In this document: in pieces, positions 1-13,142 of the stretch
Layout of the letters: each line of letters opens with the position of its first letter
Position numbering within the stretch: position 1 is the first letter of the stretch
Assembly: GCA_013397795.1 (NCBI GenBank)
Contig: VZTJ01002480.1
Location: forward strand, 785,440-849,439
Length of the DNA: 64,000 bases
Direction of reading: 5' to 3'
DNA from: Orthonyx spaldingii
Taxonomy: Eukaryota > Chordata > Aves > Passeriformes > Orthonychidae
The notes under the pieces: generated by a model
What the model was told of the DNA's origin: nothing
Seen by the model: only the letters and a program-made list of their open reading frames with translations
Database searches by the model: none
Made by a program: the position numbers and the translations under genes

Positions 1-3000
1 GCAGACAAAGCCTGGATTTGGGCTTCTGCTTCTGACTGTGAAGGGGAGAGGTGTCTCCAGAAGGGTGCTCCCTGTCCTGATCTAACGTTTCCTTATCAAT
101 AGCAATACATCAAATCCATCCTTAGTTCCTTTTGTGGCTGCACAGCTCTCCAAGGTTTCCTGTGATGTCCACTTGGAGCAAAATAAATGCGAAACAGCAG
201 ATGAACACTGTGGTAATCAACTGCAGACTGGTCTGAGGAATGGAATCTTGGAGACCTGACTGAAATACTACCCATAGGGAATGTTAGGATTAAACACAGG
301 GAGGAAAAAATCAGCCATGGCAGTGCTGCCTGGGTGTGCTAAAGCACGCTGCTGCAGAGGACAGCCTGTGAAAATATCATCCTGATGCTGCTTTCAGAAT
401 GTTTTGATCCTGAAGCATTTCATATTAGCAACTCAGCTTTGGTGAGACCAAGGAATAATCTGGCATAGTGTCAGGTTGCTGGCAGGTAGGCAGGAATAAT
501 CCTTCTTCCCTATGTTCTTCCAGCAATGAGCTGGTGATTGCATCAGGACTGTTAAGTCCTTTGATGGATGTATAAAAGCTGTATGTCTAATTGCTCTTTG
601 AATCCATTTCCGCTTCGGATCTCACACTATCTTTGGCACTGAGCTTTGTAGCTTAATGTGGTTGCTGTTTCTTTTCTGGTTTTAAGTCCACTGCTCAGTA
701 ATTTCATCAAACACTCTCTCATGTGCAGTGAGAGGCAGCAATTGTTTGCTGTCAATTTCTCCATATAATTCATGACTTTATAGAAGTGTTGTATCATCTG
801 TTTTCCCTTTTCAGCTGAAAACCTGATTTATTTGATGTTTTCTGAATGGCTGCTGTCGCATACTTATCTTTGTCCCCATTCTATTTGGCTTTTCTGTGTG
901 TACTCTCCCTTTTTAGCTGGTGACACCAGAATTGCATAATAAATTTTTGTAGTGCTGTAACAGTAACTTCTGTTGTGCTCTTAAAAATTATCTTCTTGCC
1001 TTTTTGACTGCTGCAGAGCACTGGATGCTACTCTGAAGGTATTGGCACACACTGAGTCTGAGGGTTTTTGTTTGATAACAACTGAACTAAATCCTGTCAT
1101 GTCATGGGTATAATTAGGGTTGTTTTTTCCCGTATGCATTGCATTGCATGGGATGACTTTGTGCTGCAGACTTAAAACTCATCTTCAGGGACTTCCTGTC
1201 TGTAGGGTGAGTTTCACTGGAGAAACATCGAGTTCCTGGTTTGTTTGGGTTTTTTGTTATTATTTGGAGAAAAGAAAGAAAACTTCCTCTCTTCAGTGCA
1301 GCTGGGATTCTTAGAGCTCTGGGATTTTCTGGACCTCCTCACACTGGACAAATTCTTCAAGGAGAGAAACCTGGTGTGCCAAACCTTTTCTCTGCAGAAT
1401 GACAGAGAATATTGCCATTTTCCCAGTTTCTCCAGGATATTTCCTACAGGGGCAGGTCTGCAGAATTAATCCATGGGTGAAGAGGTTCAAAGGTGCTGGT
1501 GCTGTGTCTGTGCTTTGGCTCAGCAGTTCATGTTGCTGTCAGCACATGCAGCTCCTATAGGAATGTTTGTTCTGATAACCCTCCTGTGATTCTGTGCAGG
1601 GTGGGAGCTCACAAGTCAGGGCTCATTCCATAGCTAAGCAGTATCTCATGGAAGAAGCAGATCCCACTCTTGTTTGGCTGCTTTAATGCAGGGTTTCTGT
1701 TTAATCTCCCTGCAGAAGTTATGTCTGATTCCTGCCTCTATGCTGTAATTTAAAGCCTCCTGCAGACATTTTTGCTGTCCCACAGCTCGTGTTATGGGGA
1801 TGTGCACAAGCAGAGGAAATGACTCTTTTATATGGTGAATATTTAGTGATGTGAATACCCATGACACACATGTTGTCTGTGCAACTTGCACACATGCACT
1901 TAGCCAAGAACACACGACCAGCGGCAGTGCCACAAATAGATCCTTCAATAGGAAGTGGCGGTGGCAAAGCTCAGTCTTGTGGTAGGATGTGGTTGGGGGC
2001 TGTTGATTCACATTTTTACATCCTATACAGGTTAAGTAGATGTGGTGAAGCTCAGATATTTCCACTGACAGGATGCTGGGTAAAATGTTGAATTGGAGCA
2101 GAAGTAGATGCTGAATGAAGGCTGAAAAAACAGCATGTGTCTGAGCTATGTATAGTGCTGCATGTCCTTATCTCTTGGCTGCCCAAAAATGAGGTAGCTG
2201 CATCCTTTATTTTTGCCTTTTGAGCTCCAAATTATGTCCAGGGAAGGCTGGACTTTAAAAAAGCAGAATTCAAAACTAAACGAAACCCAAGATATATATT
2301 AAGTTGATTCTCCTTTTGCATTTTTGCAGAGATTTTGTCTCTGTTCCTGCTGGTTGGAGGAACTGCTTTAAAATTCCCAAGTTTAGTAAATTAAATGAAA
2401 ATTAATTTTTATAAGAAAAGGAGGGGGTGCTGCTTGCAGGTCTGACTGGACTTTAAACTGTGGCTTTCCTGCACGTCTCCTTTCCCTGGGAATAAGTCTC
2501 AGAGAGCACTGGAGCGTGAGAGGAGACAGGAGTGACAGAAGTAATCACGCTCCAAGGCCCCTGGAGCACTGTGCGCTGAGCAGCGCTGGCCTTTCTCTCA
2601 GAGCTCACTTTGCCTCCTCCACTGGGGATTTCCAGGCCTTTCAGAGCTGGTTTAGTCACTGCAGCTCTGCCTTGAGCTGCTGATCCAGCGGGTCCATTTG
2701 TGGTGGCATCAGTGCGTTCCTGGGGTAGCTCCAGTGCTGCCTTCAGTTAGTGCCCAGCTGTTTATTTGCCTCCTCCTGTAAAAAAAGTGGCTGCAGAATG
2801 TGACTCTGTTTAATTGCCATTAGCCACAGGAACATGAAGTATTATTAGTGATATCTGCTCTGTTTTAAATGGACAGCTGAAATATTTGAGGAACTTTTGT
2901 GTTAAGGTTGAGTAAAGGACTTGGTGCCTGTGAGCACATCTGGGAGTGATGGTGTGTGGTTCCCCACTCAGGTGTGCATTGTGTGCCTGTGAAGTCTGGG

Positions 3001-5061
3001 TGATTTGATTTATTTGGAATGTTATCATGTAACATAACAGAGGATTTTGAGTTTGCTGCTGCTGATCCTATTTAAATTAAAAGACTACTTGCTTAAGTAC
3101 CTTTCCACCATCTGCACAAGAAATAGAACCCCCTGAGAAAATAAATAGTCTAGTTTGGTTTCTACTTGACGAAATTATGGCTTTTAGTCTGGAAGTGCTA
3201 AGCCTTCATGTACCGTGGATTAACAGAGTGAATGATCTGAAAATGGTGATCTCTTGATGATGAGCTCTCTTCATTTGGTAATTCTGGAGTTGAGACTATT
3301 GGAAAGTATTCCAATAGTATTCCTGAGGCTTTCAGGGTTGTTTAATTGTCTCTTGACAAGGTGGCTTGTCTCATGAATTCCCTCATCATTGATGACAGAA
3401 TTCATTTTGTTGAGAGTTTGTGATTTATGCAAGACCATAAGGGGCTTGATTCCCTATTGCCAGGTAACTGGTACTGTCACTTACATCCCCTTTGTGTTAC
3501 CGTAATCCATTGCTTTGGGAGCATTTGGAATGCGCCTGATGCAAGACCAGCCTGCCATGTGGAGCAAGAAAAGTTTCAAATTCAGCTTCTTCTAACGCTT
3601 TTCAGGTTAAAACCAAAGTAGAACCTCACTTCAGTGGAAACCCAGTGTGCTTGGGGATTTTGTCTTCCAAATCTTCCTCGTTTCACCAAACTCCTGCTAA
3701 TAATCCTTGCTGGTGACATTGCTGGTTCCCAAATTTAACCCAGAGTTTGGAACTCCAGAGGCTTCCGTGCCCTGTACCTGATGTAACCACAACTATGTGG
3801 CAATAACATCAGCAGCGTGAACTTTGTTGTAAAGGGGCAGTAACTTCTTTTTTATCAGTTCCAGCACTCAGAGGCCGAGGTTAAAGTCCTTTTTGCCGAG
3901 TGCTGCTTTGAAATGTGGGTGCGTGGGCTGGGGAGACTCAGTATCTTGCAGTGGAATTGATCTAGGAATGAGTCCAATGCTCAGCCTTGCAGAGGCATCC
4001 TGTTTCCTTTTGAGGGGAGGGAAGAAGGACAAATTTATGTGGGGGCTGGTCCTTTTGTGTTCAGTGATGAGATGGAGAGGATCTGGTCTCTGAGAACCAA
4101 TACACTAAGTACCCATCTCTTCTGTTGCTCCTTGGGTTCATACAGCAAGTTTATGGTGACTTCTGTATTTAAAGATTCTCTGGCAGACAGTTCTCACTCT
4201 TCTGATATAAACTGCTGATCTTGGAGCAAAATTACTCTGATAATTTTTTGTTTCCTCGGAATTTGTGCTGACATCTTTTCTCCAAATACTTCTCTGTGTG
4301 TCTCTTTTCTGGGAAGAGAGGCAAGAGAAACTTGGATCAAAATGCACAGCTGCTCCTTACTGTTGCTGCCCACTTCTGTGTCTGCTGTAGTTCAGGATAA
4401 AGGTTTTGAGGGACCTTATGACCTCTGTGAGTTCCCATTGCTGCTCCCTGATTCTCCCTGGGGGATAACTAGACTGTTAATTATTTGAGTTGGAGGCCCA
4501 AATCCCCTTCTGTGTGGTACAAGTGGGCTACTGGTTAAAAAGGCAGAGTCTCCTTTATTTCGCTGGCATCTCCTGCTATGTTTAGCTATTTATTTCCTTC
4601 CCATTTTGCTAATGCTAGTGTTCGTGCAGACACATGGTGAGACAGATTAGGAAGCTGATCCAGCTGAAAACTAACCCATTTTAGTGAGGGAGTGGGGAAG
4701 GATTTGTTTGGGGAGTGTTGCTGGCACAGAGAGGAAATAGGAATGAGGGGAAGGGAAAGATGCTGCTGCTTTTGCAGCAGCCTGTGCTTATGCTGGATTA
4801 AAGTGGCTCTGGGCCCACACCCATGGTTATTGTTGTAAATTGGGTGACAGTGATTCCTTTCATCCCTGATTTTGAACCTGCATGGAAGCACTGCTGTCCC
4901 CCTGCCTCGGCTGCTCTGTCTCTCTGGAACACAGGGACTTGCTGCAGTGCTGAGTTTGCCCCTCTGCTCTGTGATCCAGGGCTCTGACTGACCCATGCTA
5001 TGGTGGCAGGCAAGTACCTGTGAAGTTCAAACTGATTTGTTTCTCTTGTTTGTTTCCCTAG
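1..5061 (+). other. DOLPP1: DOLPP1 intron 1 (3' part), no exon seen
   Basis: This stretch ends at a pyrimidine-rich acceptor (TTTGTTTCCCTAG) in front of DOLPP1 exon 2. I looked for the missing first exon, which should hold about 76 coding bases ending in phase 1 and normally sits in a CpG-rich promoter. I see no CpG-rich segment or matching peptide here, so exon 1 is probably upstream of the window. The interval holds AT-rich, unremarkable DNA, an AATAAA near 939 and a 10-bp perfect hairpin at 3295-3318. The alternative that part of it is the 3' end of the next upstream gene cannot be excluded. Confidence 0.6.
3295..3318. repeat. 10-bp perfect inverted repeat
   Basis: ACTATTGGAA and TTCCAATAGT are separated by four bases (AGTA). 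A perfect hairpin in DOLPP1 intron 1. Confidence 0.85.
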
Positions 5062-5162
5062 GTGATTTCTCTGGCCAGCTTTTAGCTTATTTGAGTCTTG
5101 GTCCAATATTCATTATTGTTGGCTTTGTAACACTCATCATATTCAAGAGAGAGCTTCACACG
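5062..5162 (+). CDS. DOLPP1: DOLPP1 exon 2
   Basis: Completes Gly26 and encodes residues 27-59, including a transmembrane stretch (IFIIVGFVTLIIF) followed by the basic KREL. The donor is ACG|GTGAGT. The phase-1 start shows that the upstream exon must end with one base of the Gly codon. Confidence 0.95.
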
Positions 5163-8100
5163 GTGAGTCCTTCTCTCCCTTCCCAGCCTCTCCTTATGAC
5201 AAAAGTCTTTTTCTTTGTCACCTGGGGCTCCTGAATTCACACTTCTTTTTCTCTCTCTAAGGAGCAAACTTAGGAAAGGCATCTTCCTGTCAGGGAGCAG
5301 CAGGAGACTCTTAGCACTCGTACCAGGTTAAAAGGCTGCTCAGCCTTTGCCGACTTCTGTTACTCTGTGGTGTGTTTTGGACATTATCTGTCCAGAGCCA
5401 TCGAGGGAGATGTCTGAGGAAGTACAGAATGCTGTTGCAGAGTGGGAACACTCCCAAGATCCAGTAGGATCATAGCACTGGGCAGCATGTGCAGGAAATG
5501 GTGTGTGTAACTCAGGAGGATGCACTTTCTTAGAACTACTGAGGCAGAAAAGGGGATAAAAATAAAACCTACAACTTCCCAAGGGAGTGGATCTGTCTTT
5601 AAGGGCTGCTTTTCAAATGTGAGTTGAATACTAGGGGCAGAAGAGACTTGTTTCTGTCCAAATTCTTATAATGCTTTATATCTGCTCTGCCAGGTAGTTG
5701 GGAATCAGTGTCATGGATAAACTCCCTCTAGGATGTGTAAACCTCTTGTAACATTTGCCCTCAGTAAACAGATAAAACAGGGGCCACTGAAAGGATTTTG
5801 ACAGCACATTTTGAATGTAGGGCCACAGTGTCATGGGAAGCAGTGGCCCAAGGGACCTGGGAACAGGACTTCTAACTAGGAAAGGCTGTTCAGTTTTGGC
5901 AACTCCAAGGTTTCGTGTTGGCCCGAAAGAGAGAACAAGCCAGAGTAACTATTGCACAGATTTGTAGGTTTCTGAATACAGGGACTTGTTTGGTGTTGGT
6001 AACAAGACAAGTGTTGAGGTTGATTCCCAGTGCTTCGTGTGGGAAGTCACTACTGGGCTGGAGAGAGACACTGGCTGACTTGCAGCAGCCTGGTCTGTGG
6101 CTCAGGATGTGGAGTGAAAAATTGCTTCATCGTGTGGAATGGGACTGAGTGTTAAGGAGGCAGAGTGTCATCACCAGCTGGGAATTTGATCACAACAGCA
6201 GGACTAATTTAGGGGAGGTGTATGAACTGTGGAGTTGAAGAGTAAAAATAAATGCTACTAGGTCTGGCTTAGCTCAGAATGTGAATTCATCTTAGACCGA
6301 CGACAAGTAGCTTCAAGATGAAAATACTGATAGAGGGAAAAACCAGAAAGCCTAAAAAGTCACCTTTGTTTTAAACTATTTACCCAAATAACAGTGTCTG
6401 CACTCCCCCTGTTGGTCATCGGGAAAAGCCAGTTCCTGAAAACCTGCCCTCTTAAAAAGGTCACTGTCTGCACTTGCTGGTGCAAGGTGCTGGCAGAAGT
6501 GCCCTACTGTGTCATTTTTGTCTCTTTCTGTGTATCAGCTGCTGAAAAGCTGCACGTACACAAGGTGTTGCCAAATAGAAAGTGAGCTGAAAATAAATGC
6601 TTTTCTTCCTCAGGTGTAGAATTTGGAAACCGTTGGTTTTAACTCTAGTAGTCGAAAAAGAAAATTAGGAAAACATAATGTTTGGGGTTTTGTCAACACA
6701 GAGAGCCTGGTAAGTAGAAGGATCTTTTAGAGTGGATGACACAGCTGTCTTGCCTTCACAGATCTCTTTCTTGGGAGGGCTGGTGTTCAACGAGGGAGTG
6801 AACTGGTTAATAAAAAATGTAATCCGGGAGCCTCGGCCGTGCGAAGGTAGGGTGTGGACCACGAGTGTGGTGGTGTCAGGGGAGTTTTGGGTGGAATGCT
6901 GACTGTGGGTGGTTAGAGGATTTTTCCCCCATTGCCTTATGTTGGCTGTGGATGTTTGGGTGTAACAAGGCTGGCAGTGCCACCTGAGCAGGGACATGTC
7001 CTGTGAACTCTGTGCATGCTCCAGCAGCCTGGTCTGGCTTCACATCTGGAGTGTTCCAGCTGCTGACCATACCTTGACCATACTCTTTCTTCTTCTTTTC
7101 CCAGAAGCCCATTCAACAGTGACCACAAAATATGGGATGCCGTCCAGCCACTCCCAATTCATGTGGTTTTTCTCTGTCTATTCCTTTCTGTTCCTTTATT
7201 TAAGGTAAACATTCCAGGTCAGGTTTTGGCTGTTAATATGTTGAAACACCTGAAATGGGTGGCTCCCTTGCTGGGTGCCACTTGAGTGGGATAATGGAAT
7301 TAAGTCTGAGGACCTGCACAATTTATTGTGGCTCAGGGGGAGTTGGAGCATGTCTGTCTCAATTGGAATGTAGGGCTGGAGTTACTATGGCTGAAATCTG
7401 GACGGTGTGAGTGGGCTTCCTTTTACCTGTCAGGGTAAAGGTCTCCCAGTTTTCTTTTTCTAAGCTGTGATTGATGGTGCCCCAGTGTGAGGGAAGAGGT
7501 GGGGGATAGGGAGGAGAAATAAAGAGCTGCTTTCTCATTTTGTCTCAGTTTCAGTGGGATAATCTTTTGGGTAATACCAGCTTGCATGACTTTTTAGTTC
7601 ACCTCCCTTGCCACGGACTGGGTTTACCTGCTGTGCTTTAACAAAATTCTTGCTGGGACATGGCTCTGTCTTGTGGCTCCACATGTGGAGGAAGACAAAA
7701 CTCACAGTTCCTCCTGGCTCTGCGGGCCATGGAGGGACTCTGATGTCCTGGCTCCCTGTTGCATGTGCTCAGCACATGCCTCTCACATCAGTGCGAGCAT
7801 CCTGCCTTCCCTCACGGCAATCCCTGCTCACGGTTGGAGAGACACACGTGTGGCTTCCTGGCTGCTCTGTAACTGCTGCCAGTGGGACAGATTGCTGCTG
7901 GGATGGGATCGAGCTGCCCATGACCCCACTGGAGCAGAGCTTTCCCAGGGTTTCAGAGGGAGGGAGGTGAGGACTGCTCAGCTCCCTGCCTGGTGCTAAT
8001 GGTTCTCCATCTCTTTCAGAATGCACCAAACAAACAATGCGAGGTTTCTGGATTTACTATGGCGACATGTGCTGTCCATCTGCCTCGTCACAGTGGCTTT

Positions 8101-10626
8101 GCTAGTCTCATATAGTAGGTATGGAGCAATTGTTTGTCTTCTGCTCTCATCCAGCCCCGTGGCCAGCAGCTCTGGCATTCCTTACCCTGCCTTTCCCACC
8201 TAATTCCCCGCTGTGCTGTACGAGTCAGAGCTTGGTAGAAGTGTTGCCATGAAACCCAGTAAACAAAGGTGCTACATGTGTGGTGCTTCACAGAAGCATT
8301 TATACAAAACCCCAGATCAGCTGAGCTGGTGCCAATTCCCCATGGGCTCCACTGCCATGCTCCAGCCTCTCTTCTTTCCAGCAGGAATCGTGGAAGCATT
8401 GCCCCATGCCTTGGCACACCAGCATCTGCAGCATGTGCATCGCTATAGTTGATCAATCCCATTGTTTTGTTTGAGCATTAGTCAATCAAAACATTTATAG
8501 CTGTTTGGCTTGCAAGATTTAGTTATATTAGGATGAATAAAGAAAATGGAACTTTGATTATGATTTTTTTTCTCTTTAGTAGATTAAATGTGAAGTGAGC
8601 TCCAGTTATTGGAAAAACAGATAAATTCAAGCTAGAAATAGGGTCACATTTTCCACGGGAAAGTAATTACTTGTTGGCACAGTTGACTGTACACTACAGC
8701 TGATTACTTATCATTAATTATTTTAAAATTCTGACAGGACAAATTTGTCAGAGGTATATGGTCTAATTAAAACAAAATTGGAGGAAATTAAGTGGCCTAT
8801 GTTAGAGGGTCAGATAAGATGATCGTAATGATATATGGGTGAAAGGAATTTTGAATGTAGCTTGTGCACACGTATAACAGGCCAACAGTGCAGCTCTGAG
8901 TGGCTGCAGTCACAGTGAGCACACTGGTCACGCAGCCTCTATGCCTGCCACATTGGAGAGCAGCAAAATCACAAAAAAATATGCTGTCCATGTTCTTAGA
9001 AACCTTTAAGCCCCAGCTTTGGTGGCCTGGAGGGGACTTGTCCTGTTACTGGCTTTGGGAAAGTCTCTTGTGGGAACTAACAGTATTAGTTCTTCAGCTG
9101 ATCCAAAGATGGATGAAGGAACATGTGGAGGGTTATTGAGTTAAGCTCAAACTAGAAGTGCACCAAGCTGAAACTGCTGTAGCAGGGAAGAATTTTTCCC
9201 AGTTTTTTCCCCCCCGCTATTTTGCCAGCTTTTTACTGAAAAAAGACACCCACTTTTAACATCTGGAGGGTAACTTGCTGACAGCATCTGTGAGTCCAGT
9301 GACACCTCAGCTCCTGAATTGTGCCTCATTTTGTTTTAAAGCCTGTTTGGTGACTCTTCTCTTCCACTGCAGGGTTTATTTGCTTTACCACACCTGGAGC
9401 CAAGTCCTATATGGAGGTGTGGCAGGAAGCATCATGGCCATCGCCTGGTTTGCCTTCACGCAAGAGATCCTAACTCCCCTCTTCCCAAGGATAGCTGCGT
9501 GGTAAGTCTCTTTATTCTGTGGAGGTTTGTTATGGATGTTAGAAATGAGAATTCCTGGGCTGTGTCCCAGTTTTGCATACTGGCTGTTGTGTAACCTACT
9601 TTGTTCCTCCATGTTTTCTTGTGCATGCATATATACAAAGGATCATGTGTCCTTGATAAGGGTGGGGAAGAGGGAATTCAATCAACTGCTATGTTTTGTA
9701 AAGCCCTACTAAAGCTGTGAGGTGTGGCAGAGTGCTGGAGGAGCTTTGCAAGATGAACAGCAGACCTTTCTTAATGAATGTCTAATGACCTAGTAAAATT
9801 GCAGAGCCATTTACGTGTAATATAGTCTGGAAATATTGTATAAGGAAAGAAAAAAAAGGTTTTGATTAAATGTAACAAAGAATCCTTTTCCCAGCCTGAA
9901 GTGATAGAATAGTACTGTTAACTAGAGCAGGTTTTGTGGCTTTTTTTTTTAAATCAAAATTGCAGTGGAGAAAGTCTAATTATTTCCCCCTTTCCACCAC
10001 ATTGTCTGTTTTCAGGCCAATTTCAGAGTTCTTTTTAATCCGAGATACCAGCCTCATTCCTAACATCCTGTGGTTTGAATACACAGTCACGAGAGCAGAA
10101 GCAAGGTAAGTTCTGTTGGGAGTGGAGCAGCTGTTGCTGCTCTGACCTTTCAGATGCAGTTATTAATTAATTTTCCAACATGTAGCGGATAATTTTTGGC
10201 TGCTGTGGGTAGAATAGCTCGGAGTAAAGAAATATCAAGTTGTGGGTTAACGACTGCATCTGAAAGGTGAGTCTGGAGAGGGAGTGATTCAAGAATTTAA
10301 TCTCATTTAAGTAGCATTTCAGCTCTCTGGCCCATGGTTTTTGCAAGCAGTTGTTTGTAACCTTGCATCCATGTGTGAGCTTGTGTGCACTGAAGCTGGG
10401 GTGGATGTTCTGGGAGCATGGAGAGTGGGAAGCACTGAAATGCCTGGCGGGTGTGGTGGGGGCACTTTAGTTTTGTGTGGAGCTAAGCAGAGCCTTACTT
10501 TAATCCTCCTGTATCCCCCCCTGGTTTGTTGCAGCCCGTGGGGTGGGGTTGGGGTCCCCTGTGTCAGCTGTGGCCGTGTTGCCTTGCAGGAACAGACAGC
10601 GCAAGCTGGGTACGAAGCTGCAGTGA
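5062..10626 (+). CDS. DOLPP1: Dolichyldiphosphatase 1, exons 2-8 (5' end missing)
   Basis: DOLPP1 hydrolyses dolichyl pyrophosphate to dolichyl phosphate on the luminal side of the ER so that the lipid carrier can be reused for N-glycosylation. It is a multipass PAP2/phosphatidic acid phosphatase family protein. Coding exons are 5062-5162, 6762-6846, 7105-7204, 8020-8118, 9373-9501, 10016-10105 and 10590-10626, joined by GT-AG introns. They encode residues 27-238 plus part of Gly26, if the missing exon gives 25 residues as in human; the total then equals the human length. All three PAP2 motifs are present: K77-x6-R84-P85, P100-S-S-H103 and S153-R154-x5-H160. Hydrophobic segments lie in exons 2, 4, 5 and 6. 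The C terminus is basic (NRQRKLGTKLQ). No frameshift or stop interrupts the exons. Only exon 1 is absent, because it lies outside the window. Confidence 0.97.
6762..6846 (+). CDS. DOLPP1: DOLPP1 exon 3 (PAP2 motif 1)
   Basis: Encodes residues 60-87 and carries the KxxxxxxRP phosphatase motif (KNVIREPRP, residues 77-85). Acceptor TTCACAG, donor GAAG|GTAGGG. Confidence 0.95.
7105..7204 (+). CDS. DOLPP1: DOLPP1 exon 4 (PAP2 motif 2)
   Basis: Encodes residues 88-120 and two bases of Arg121. It holds the PSSH motif (residues 100-103, catalytic-site His103) followed by the hydrophobic FMWFFSVYSFLFLYL segment. Donor TTAAG|GTAAAC. Confidence 0.96.
8020..8118 (+). CDS. DOLPP1: DOLPP1 exon 5
   Basis: Encodes residues 122-153, with split Arg codons at both ends (121 and 154). 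It begins MHQTNNARF and then forms a transmembrane segment. Ser153 and Arg154 open the third PAP2 motif, which continues in exon 6. Donor AGTAG|GTATGG. Confidence 0.95.
9373..9501 (+). CDS. DOLPP1: DOLPP1 exon 6 (PAP2 motif 3)
   Basis: Encodes residues 155-196 and two bases of Trp197. It completes the SRxxxxxH motif with His160, the expected phosphatase nucleophile of the PAP2 family, then a membrane segment and FPRIAAW. Donor GTG|GTAAGT. Confidence 0.96.
10016..10105 (+). CDS. DOLPP1: DOLPP1 exon 7
   Basis: Encodes residues 198-226 and part of Arg227 (PISEFFLIRDTS...VTRAEA). Acceptor TGTTTTCAG, donor CAAG|GTAAGT. Confidence 0.95.
10590..10626 (+). CDS. DOLPP1: DOLPP1 exon 8 (last coding exon)
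   Basis: Completes Arg227 and encodes NRQRKLGTKLQ and a TGA stop at 10624-10626. The acceptor is CCTTGCAG. This short exon recovers exactly the expected C terminus and so fixes the end of the reading frame. Confidence 0.95.
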
Positions 10627-12329
10627 CGGGAACGTGGGGACCAGGATGCGTTTTAACGGAGACAGACAAGAGCAGAGACCTGGGAGCAGCAAGGAGCCTT
10701 TTAACAGATGGACCAAAGGAACAGGCAGGGACCATACCCAAAACCTGAAAGCCTTTGCTCTGCTTTAGCAGCTAAGCTGGATGCTCCCTGATGCATGTGG
10801 GACCGTGCAGGAGTGGAAACTCATTTTGAACACAGATGCACATGGTTGGATGTACCATCGTGTCTACGTCAGGGGAGGGGGGAGAAAATGCCTGGTGTCG
10901 TGTTCGGGGGAGGGAAAACCAAAAATGAATCCTTTCTGTGACTTTTTTTTTTTTTCAGCATGAAATATACACACTATTTATTTATTTTTTTAAATGGAAC
11001 TATTGTTTATGGGGTGGGTGAGACGTTGATTGTGTGTTTTGGTTTTTTACCTTTTTTGGTTTTTTTTTTGTTCGGGTTTTTCTTTTTTGGAAGAAGATGA
11101 CAAAACTAATCTCAAGTTGATCATGTTTAATTAGGGCTTTTAATTATTACAACCTTCTTAGGAGGGAGGGGAACTAGGATGGGGTGACCTAGACAGAAGG
11201 GAGAGGAAGACTTTCCTTTCTGCAGTCAGTTTGGGAGTACAGACAGAAAGACAGGCTATAAAGATCTGATTTTTAACACTAGAGACAGTTCTGCAGGGAA
11301 GCCTGCATGGATGCCAGTTAAGGGGAGTGTGTGTGTAAAACAAAGGAAAAACACAAATATACTGACTCTTATTTTTTTTTCCACTGCTGCTCCTGTTGTG
11401 TAATTAGCAAGAGTGTCCTTCTCAGAATCTCTTCTAGATGGCAAGATTATCATACATATCTCACATTTATTCCATCTCTTCCTTTATACTTTTATTACCT
11501 CAGGGTTGCTGTGATCTGTACAGCTTTTGTTGTATTGAGTGTGCCGAGGGCACTGGGAAGCCCATTGGTTATAAGCAGTGCTGTGCTCCAGTAAGAGTCA
11601 GCCCAAAGCCTTACAAAATTCAGTTGCTGGTCTCTCTCTAAAGCACTGGATTTTTTTTTTTCTGTTAAAGCTTAAGGGAGGGATTTTTAAGAATGAACAC
11701 GGTGACAACCACAGATGAACAAGGCAAATGACTAATAACTAGCTCAGCTGCTCTCTAAATTATTCCTTGAAGAGTCCTGTTAGACTCCGTCCATGAACTC
11801 CAAGTAGGGAACTTGTCCTAGCAGAGGCTCCTGCCAGTTATCACAGTAGCTTGGTCGGGGTTCTGCAGCTGTAACCTTGAATGCTGAACTCCTAGAATCA
11901 AGTTTTGCTTTCCATCCTTCTTCCATTCCGATTCTCCGTCTGGCCAGTGGCGCTCTGGGTGCTGTGTCTCTGTGGGAGTGTGCCTGCCATCTCTGTGTGC
12001 TGGTGATGCCTACGACCTCTGTGACCCATCAGTTGACCTGGCAAGGGCTATACTCAAAGTGCTTCAGGGCTGTGCATGGACACTTTCTGTATTTCTAGTA
12101 TATAATGCAGCAGTTCAAGTGTAACTACAGAGAAGTATTTATTCAAAGCACAATTGACTTGAACTTTCACAGATAAAGGACACCTTCTGAACTGGCTCAA
12201 AGGTCATCGGTGTGCCTTCGATGCAGTCATGAGCAGAGGTAAAATGACTGTCACATCTCAGTCTTGCTGCCTGTTTTACTATCTCCACTTTAATCAGACT
12301 CCTGCATTATAAAGCTGCTTGAAGTGAGA

Positions 12330-12380
12330 TTTTTTTTTTTTCTGTTCATCTTGGTTTTTTTTGTTTTTTTTTTTTTTTTT
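12330..12380. repeat. T-rich tracts
   Basis: Runs of 12 T (12330-12341), a mixed GTT stretch and 17 T (12364-12380) occur in the DOLPP1 3' region. They could be a degenerate oligo(A) tail on the minus strand, but no retrosequence body is recognisable next to them. Similar T-rich stretches occur at about 11036-11090. Confidence 0.7.
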
Positions 12381-13136
12381 AAAGTTTTCATCTGTGCCTG
12401 TTGCTGTAGGAGTTTGTGTGTTCGTGTGGAGTGGGAGCTGCTGTTGGACACCCAGAGTGTTAACTGTAGAAAGTGACTCTGATCCAGGAGATCAGGAATG
12501 AAGGCTGTTTAAATTTCTGTGTTTAAATAGCTATGGGTAGTAAATTGACTGTTTTCAGTTGTTACAGCAAATATATATATACATTTTTTAAAAACTTGCA
12601 TAACGTGAGCAATCCTGTAACATCTGAAGGACCCAAGCACTGGATCTGCTTTGAAGGTGCATCATAATAAAGAGGCATCCTGCAGCTTTCACAAGGACAT
12701 TTGATCTGACTTAGACCAGCTCTGTTGGGATGAGACAGGACATTAGATAGGTCCTGTGACATGGTACCACATGTTTCAGTTTGAAAACTGGTACTGATCA
12801 CTTATGTCTTGCAGAACCATTCATTTTCTCTTTATATCTCTTGTAAGTGAACTTACAAAGCCAGAACAGAGATCATACCTCTCTTCCCCCAAGGCTGCTG
12901 AAAGAGTGGATTGTTTCAGGAGTGGCTTAGCACTTCCCCAGCCTCTCAAGCTGTTATGACAGACTGCTGGAAAAATAAATATGGAAGCACCTATTGAGCA
13001 TAGGGAAGAGGGTTCATCTCACGGAGAGCAGTGCAGTGTAAAAAGCTGTTCTACTTCATGTTGCCTTCAAACCCAAGCTTCCTACAGTAATTCTTGGGAG
13101 TGAGGGAGAGGAAGAAGAGCTCTCTTAAGACACTGT

Positions 13137-13142
13137 AATAAA
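13137..13142 (+). terminator. DOLPP1: Probable DOLPP1 polyadenylation signal
   Basis: AATAAA followed by GTTCTCTGTGAATTGTTTG. Earlier AATAAA copies at 12666 and 12974 lack an equally clear GT-rich follow-up. Confidence 0.4.

Larger units (their letters stand above)
5163..10589 (+). other. DOLPP1: DOLPP1 introns 2-7
   Basis: The introns are 5163-6761, 6847-7104, 7205-8019, 8119-9372, 9502-10015 and 10106-10589. All have GT-AG ends. I see no nested gene, RNA gene or intact mobile element in them. Confidence 0.85.

Noticed and set aside
12330..12380. Possible retrocopy ending in a poly(A) tail on the minus strand
   Set aside because: Only T tracts are present; no transcript-like body or target-site duplication could be seen.
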